Part shown: positions 60,059 through 64,000 of the stretch, piece after piece
Layout of the letters: the number at the start of each line of letters is the position of its first letter
How positions within the stretch are numbered: position 1 is the stretch's first letter
Assembly (NCBI RefSeq): GCF_000166775.1
Contig: NC_014720.1
Coordinates: 1,730,501 to 1,794,500 of the forward strand
Length of the DNA stretch: 64,000 bases
DNA from: Caldicellulosiruptor kronotskyensis 2002
GTDB taxonomy: Bacteria; Bacillota; Thermoanaerobacteria; Caldicellulosiruptorales; Caldicellulosiruptoraceae
Reading direction: 5' to 3'
Program-made: the position numbers and the translations under genes
Notes under the pieces: model-generated
Told to the model about the DNA's origin: nothing
Database searches by the model: none
What the model saw: only the letters and a program-made list of their open reading frames with translations

Positions 60059-60925
60059 TTACCCATTTATTGCAAAGATGCATCTTTCAACATTATTTAA
60101 ATCTCTCCTTGAACTTATATTTTTGTATCCATTTTTCTTCAAAATCTCTTTGACTTTTTCAGCTTGAGAAAATCCTACTTCAAAAATAATATAACCACCA
60201 TCTTTGAGATATAGCTTTGCTTTGTTTGCAATCTCTCTGAAAAACCAAAGCCCATCCTCTTTTGAAAACAAAGCTATATGTGGTTCTTTTAAAACCCGTG
60301 GGTCAAGTTCAAAAATTTCCTCATCAGAGATATAAGGTGGATTGCTAATTATGGCATCAAATCTAAGATTTTTAGGAATATCTTCAAATAAGTTACTCCT
60401 TACAAATGAAATCCTATTTTCTACACCATTCAATTTTGCATTCTTCCTTGCAACCTCAAGCGCTCTTTCTGAAATATCAACAGCAAAAACCTTGCAATCT
60501 AAAAATTTGCAAAGAGCTACTGCAATACATCCACTACCCGTGCCAATATCTAAAAAGTATAGATTCTTCCTACCTTTAAAGATTTCTATAGCAACCTCTA
60601 CCAAAACCTCTGTATCAAATCGCGGAATCAAAACATTTTCATCAACATAAAGCTCAAGCCCCATAAAGAAAGCTTTATTTGTACAATATTGAAGAGGATA
60701 GTCTTGCAAATATTTGGAAATAGCATTTACAATCTTTTCATACTTGTCTTGTTCCACAGGTAAACCTTTATTTAGAATAACCTCTGTTTTTTCCATATTA
60801 AGTATCTGCGAAAGCATCATAAGTGCAATCTTCTTATAGTCTTCTTCCTTATTTTCACAATAATCTCTTAACATCAAAGCAGCTTCATTCAAAACCTCAC
60901 CAATGGTCTTTATTCTACCACTCAT
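60059..60925 (-). CDS. prmC: release factor glutamine methyltransferase
   Basis: The 288-residue protein has the SAM loop FLDIGTGSGCIAVAL and the catalytic NPPYIS. An N-terminal helical domain lies ahead. The ATG at 60925 overlaps the DUF1385 gene by 11 bases. It modifies prfA product, encoded next. Confidence 0.96.
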   Translation of the reverse strand: MSGRIKTIGEVLNEAALMLRDYCENKEEDYKKIALMMLSQILNMEKTEVILNKGLPVEQDKYEKIVNAISKYLQDYPLQYCTNKAFFMGLELYVDENVLIPRFDTEVLVEVAIEIFKGRKNLYFLDIGTGSGCIAVALCKFLDCKVFAVDISERALEVARKNAKLNGVENRISFVRSNLFEDIPKNLRFDAIISNPPYISDEEIFELDPRVLKEPHIALFSKEDGLWFFREIANKAKLYLKDGGYIIFEVGFSQAEKVKEILKKNGYKNISSRRDLNNVERCIFAING

Positions 60926-61862
60926 CAAGCTTAGTATCCTCCGGAATTACTTCTTTTAGAGCTTCAATTGCAACCTCTAACTGCTTTTCGTCAGGCTCTT
61001 TTGTGGTAATATTCTGAAGCCAAAGACCAGGATATGAGATTACTCTCGCTAAAATGCTTTCACTTTTCCCAGCCCATCTTATTATCTCATATGATATACC
61101 AACAATTACAGGAAGAAGTAAAAGTCGTATTAGAGTTCTCATAACAACAGATTGCCAACCAGATAATGTAAAAATGATAATACTGATAATTATAACAATA
61201 AATAAAAAGCTTGTGCCACACCGTGGATGGTGTGTAGAATATTTTTTTATTTTTTGAACACTTAATTCCTCTCCATTTTCATAAGCAAAAATTGTTTTGT
61301 GCTCTGCACCGTGATATTCAAAAACTCTTTTTATCTCTTTCATTTGGGATGCAAATAAAAGATAAAGAATAAAAATTACTACTCTCACCATTCCTTCTAT
61401 CATGTTTTTCCAAAAGCTACTGAGAGTAAACCCTTTCAGTGCCTCAACAGACCAGGTAGGAATGTAAATAAATAGAAGTATCCCAAGAAGTATGGATACA
61501 ATTACAGAAAAATAAATTGCTATATCAGTGATACCAAGCTTTTGAAAAAACTTTTTTTCAAAAATTTTATCAACAAAATCCTTTTGTTTTTCTTTTTCTT
61601 CATCTGGCAACTCTTCTAATGCAATGTCAGCAGATTTCATCAAAGCTTTTGTCCCAAGAACCATCTGCTCAAATAAAATAAATATTCCCCTTATAAAAGG
61701 AATCTTTTTCAGCTTGTTAGTGTCGTCTATGGCTAAACCCTTTACCTCTTTGTAAAGTTCTCCATTAGGTTTTCTTATAACAATGGAGATTTTTTTTGGA
61801 CCTTTCATCATTATGCCTTCTATAAGTGCCATTCCGCCTATAGTAGTTTTTTTCATACTCAT
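60915..61862 (-). CDS. DUF1385 membrane protein
   Basis: The 315-residue protein has the DUF1385 opening (TTIGGMALIEGIMMKGP) and EYHGAEHKTIFAYENGEEL, both strongly conserved in the family. It has four to five membrane segments. The function is unknown. It lies in the common rpmE-DUF1385-prmC-prfA order of Firmicutes. Confidence 0.93.
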   Translation of the reverse strand: MSMKKTTIGGMALIEGIMMKGPKKISIVIRKPNGELYKEVKGLAIDDTNKLKKIPFIRGIFILFEQMVLGTKALMKSADIALEELPDEEKEKQKDFVDKIFEKKFFQKLGITDIAIYFSVIVSILLGILLFIYIPTWSVEALKGFTLSSFWKNMIEGMVRVVIFILYLLFASQMKEIKRVFEYHGAEHKTIFAYENGEELSVQKIKKYSTHHPRCGTSFLFIVIIISIIIFTLSGWQSVVMRTLIRLLLLPVIVGISYEIIRWAGKSESILARVISYPGLWLQNITTKEPDEKQLEVAIEALKEVIPEDTKLDEW

Positions 61863-61894
61863 CTTCCTATCTTTGTTAATTTATAAAATAAAAA

Positions 61895-61914
61895 GGATTA
61901 GCACAAGCTAATCC
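61895..61914 (-). terminator. terminator between rpmE and the DUF1385 gene
   Basis: GGATTAGC (61895-61902) and GCTAATCC (61907-61914) pair around ACAA. The minus strand continues TTTTTATTTT. It may attenuate the downstream genes. Confidence 0.7.
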
Positions 61915-61935
61915 CCTTTTGGCGTGCACTCTTTA

Positions 61936-62145
61936 TTATTTTTGGTCAAGTCCATATTTTTTCATGAACCTTTCTACTCTACCTGTTGTATCAACAAATT
62001 TTTGCTTACCTGTAAAGAATGGATGGCATTTTGAGCAAATTTCTACATGAATTTCTTTTTTGGTTGAACCAGTTATAAATGTCTCACCGCATGCACATCT
62101 GACAACTGCATCATGGTAATATGTTGGATGGATTCCTTCTTTCAT
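61936..62145 (-). CDS. rpmE: 50S ribosomal protein L31, zinc type
   Basis: The 69-residue protein keeps the four zinc cysteines (CACGETF and CSKCHPFF), so it is the zinc-binding form. I chose the ATG at 62145 because AGGAGG lies 8 bases upstream; the GTG three codons earlier overlaps that site. Confidence 0.96.
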   Translation of the reverse strand: MKEGIHPTYYHDAVVRCACGETFITGSTKKEIHVEICSKCHPFFTGKQKFVDTTGRVERFMKKYGLDQK

Positions 62146-62230
62146 TGCTTTCACCTCCTACAAGATTTATACAAATTTTTGTTGTTTCCTAAAATTAATA
62201 ACTTGTTAATACCCATAAAGGTGCAAAAAT

Positions 62231-62259
62231 ATTTTACAACAGTTATTTCCCTTTTACAA
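62231..62259 (-). promoter_or_regulatory. predicted sigma-A promoter of rpmE-DUF1385-prmC-prfA
   Basis: TTGTAA (62254-62259) and TAAAAT (62231-62236) on the minus strand are 17 bases apart. Confidence 0.65.
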
Positions 62260-62287
62260 GAGTTTTTTAAAAACCGGCATTGAAAGA

Positions 62288-63559
62288 TTAGTCCTCTCTG
62301 ACTAAAAAACACAGAATAAAAAATCCGAGCACCATGCAGCTAAATGAAATTAAAAAGAGAATGTTTTTACCAAGAGTATCAATTATACCTCCAGCTATTA
62401 TAGAATTAAAAGCAAAAAATGGTCCCATCAAAAAATTTCTAAGACCAATATAAGATGGCTGCTTTAAAGGGTCCTTACAAAGTTTTGCAGCCATATTGCT
62501 TTCGTTTACGTTCCTTGCACTTTGAGCAATCCCAAACAGAGCAACAGAAAGATAATAAACGCTTATAGAACTCATAAGGTATGTAAAATATATTGCAGGT
62601 AAAAACATCAAAGCAGAAATCAAAAGAGTACTTTTAAACCCATACTTAGAACCGATTATTCCCCATAGCATATATCCTATTGTCTGAGAAAAAAGCAATA
62701 TTGTGGTTGCAATTGCAACATGTTGTGTTGAAATACTCAGGCTATTTTTTGCAAATATGGTTTGAAAACCAAATGGCATTTTACCTAGTGCGCCAATAAA
62801 TAGAACTGAGAGAAGATAATATGTAAAATTCCTATCCTCCTTTAATATCAAAAACATGTTCCTAAAATAATGTTTGTTGTCAACTTCCTTTTTGGGTTTT
62901 TTGATAGACATCTCTATCATCATAGAAGCTATGTACAATGAGATCATCATTATCAAAAATGAAATTAAAAATAAAAGACCATAGTTATAAGGAAAGTGTA
63001 AAAGCCTCAATATTCTTCCCATCAAAAAGGCTCCAAATGTCTCACACAGTCCCCCTATCGAAGACCTTATACCAAAAAACTTGCTCCTTTGTCTTTCAGG
63101 AACAAGCTTTAGTATAAGATTGAACCACGTTATATTGGCAAATGAAGCAAAAAACCCTTGAAGGCTAAAAATGAGATAAAAGAGAATTACAAATAAAAGC
63201 TCATTTGTGGTTGCAAACACAAACACATCAATTGCCAGTAAAAACCACATAAGTCTCATAAGTAAGGCAACTTTAATAAAATACTCTTTGTAGCTATCAA
63301 GCATCTCTAATTTTTTAGCAACAAGAATCTGCGGAGAGTTAGATAAAAGTACATTCAAGGTGGTTAAAAGTCCAATCAGTGTATTTGAGTGAACATAATG
63401 TGAAATAAAATAAACTATCACAGTAGAAACTGGAAGCATACCGCTTCCTATTGCAAATATTGCTCCATCTGCAATCGAAATGATAGAATTTTTCTTTAAA
63501 TTTTTATAGGCAAAAACCTCAAGTCTTTTAAATTCCCGTTCTTGGTCTTCAGATGTCAC
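62288..63559 (-). CDS. MFS transporter
   Basis: The 423-residue membrane protein has about 12 hydrophobic segments. There is a conserved-type loop VPERQRSKFFGIRSSIGGL between segments 4 and 5. A cytoplasmic charged N-terminus (TSEDQEREFKRLEVFAYKNL) precedes the first segment. Substrate unknown. The GTG start follows AAGGAGATGAG. Confidence 0.88.
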   Translation of the reverse strand: MTSEDQEREFKRLEVFAYKNLKKNSIISIADGAIFAIGSGMLPVSTVIVYFISHYVHSNTLIGLLTTLNVLLSNSPQILVAKKLEMLDSYKEYFIKVALLMRLMWFLLAIDVFVFATTNELLFVILFYLIFSLQGFFASFANITWFNLILKLVPERQRSKFFGIRSSIGGLCETFGAFLMGRILRLLHFPYNYGLLFLISFLIMMISLYIASMMIEMSIKKPKKEVDNKHYFRNMFLILKEDRNFTYYLLSVLFIGALGKMPFGFQTIFAKNSLSISTQHVAIATTILLFSQTIGYMLWGIIGSKYGFKSTLLISALMFLPAIYFTYLMSSISVYYLSVALFGIAQSARNVNESNMAAKLCKDPLKQPSYIGLRNFLMGPFFAFNSIIAGGIIDTLGKNILFLISFSCMVLGFFILCFLVRED

Positions 63560-63596
63560 TTTTTATCTCATCTCCTTAAATAAAATTCCTACAAGT

Positions 63597-64000
63597 TTAA
63601 AAGTATAACCTTGAAATTTCTTGACTTCTTTTAATTAATCTTAGGCAATAAGCAAACAATATAATCTCATAAATGCCAACAATGGCAAGCGCTCCATAGA
63701 CATTCAACATGAGCACAAAATCATAAAACCCATGCAAAAGCATAGGGATAATTAAAGAAGCTTTGAAATACCAATAACTTCTACTCTCGGGCGCAAATTT
63801 TGCAAAGCCCAAATAATATCCCATTACAATTCCAAACATAGCATGTGCAGGTACTGCCATCACACCTCTTAGAACAAGAACTGAAATTGCAGCGTCATAC
63901 GAGGCTTGAAAAGCTTGATAAACATATCCTACATTCTCAATTGCAGCAAATCCAACTGCAGAGAATACACAGTAAACTATTCCATCAAATGGTTGATTAA
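63597..64000 (-). CDS. PrsW-type membrane protease, C-terminal part (partial)
   Basis: The frame remains open to the window edge. The visible 134 residues include FDGIVYCVFSAVGFAAIENV, with the conserved EN pair, then LRGVMAVPAHAMFGIVMGYY and MLLHGFYDF. These are the motifs of PrsW glutamic-type intramembrane proteases, which cleave anti-sigma factors in Bacillus. A GTG at 63863 lies within the core and is not the true start. The target here is unknown. Confidence 0.9.
   Translation of the reverse strand, partial: NQPFDGIVYCVFSAVGFAAIENVGYVYQAFQASYDAAISVLVLRGVMAVPAHAMFGIVMGYYLGFAKFAPESRSYWYFKASLIIPMLLHGFYDFVLMLNVYGALAIVGIYEIILFAYCLRLIKRSQEISRLYF

Overview
This window looks like chromosomal DNA of a thermophilic, anaerobic, plant-polysaccharide-degrading Firmicute, most likely Caldicellulosiruptor or a close relative. 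The DNA is AT-rich with Gram-positive style ribosome binding sites and many TTG starts. It carries a reverse gyrase, a membrane-bound Ech-type [NiFe] hydrogenase with its own Hyp maturation set, a ferredoxin-linked 2-oxoacid oxidoreductase, a GH51 arabinofuranosidase and a GH4 glycosidase. The genus assignment is inferred from gene content; no database was searched.

Left part (1-14.7 kb): the end of dapA, dapB and a free-standing ACT protein form the tail of a lysine/aspartate-family operon. They are followed by reverse gyrase, a Cache-type chemoreceptor, purB, an aspartate-type aminotransferase, an M19 dipeptidase and a metallo-beta-lactamase-fold hydrolase. The methionine genes metY and metX lie behind a complete S-box (SAM-I) riboswitch that has its own sigma-A promoter and an intrinsic terminator. 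A YhbY RNA-binding protein follows.

Accessory island (14.7-22.3 kb): this is the least ordinary stretch. It holds an exported protein built of about 20 WG repeats, a second exported protein with calcium-loop-like motifs, an orphan 121-residue protein and two tiny cysteine-rich proteins. Between them are a decayed IS transposase and several short, frameshifted or start-less coding remnants that I found by reading between the obvious genes.

Housekeeping blocks: L21 leader-rplU-prp-rpmA-obg (with the L27 N-terminal extension and its protease Prp), and ruvC-ruvA-ruvB-queH, lie on the minus strand. A GNAT acetyltransferase, a GH4 glycosidase and a divergent GH51 / ArsR-type regulator pair with two palindromes between them follow.

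Energy block (33-49 kb): an almost unbroken minus-strand run reads echABCDEF - hypABFCDE - P-loop ATPase - ferredoxin/VorABC-type oxidoreductase - VanW - DUF2225. The oxidoreductase would reduce ferredoxin and the Ech hydrogenase would re-oxidise it to H2 while moving ions, with Hyp proteins building the NiFe centre. A Rex-like operator and a palindrome over the -10 sit in front of echA.

Right part (49-64 kb): a Cof-type HAD phosphatase, an AMIN/Amidase_3 cell-wall amidase, argC-argB, a ZIP-tsaC-LMW phosphatase-rlmH operon, motA-motB, rpmE-DUF1385-prmC-prfA, an MFS transporter and the start-less end of a PrsW-type membrane protease that runs off the window.
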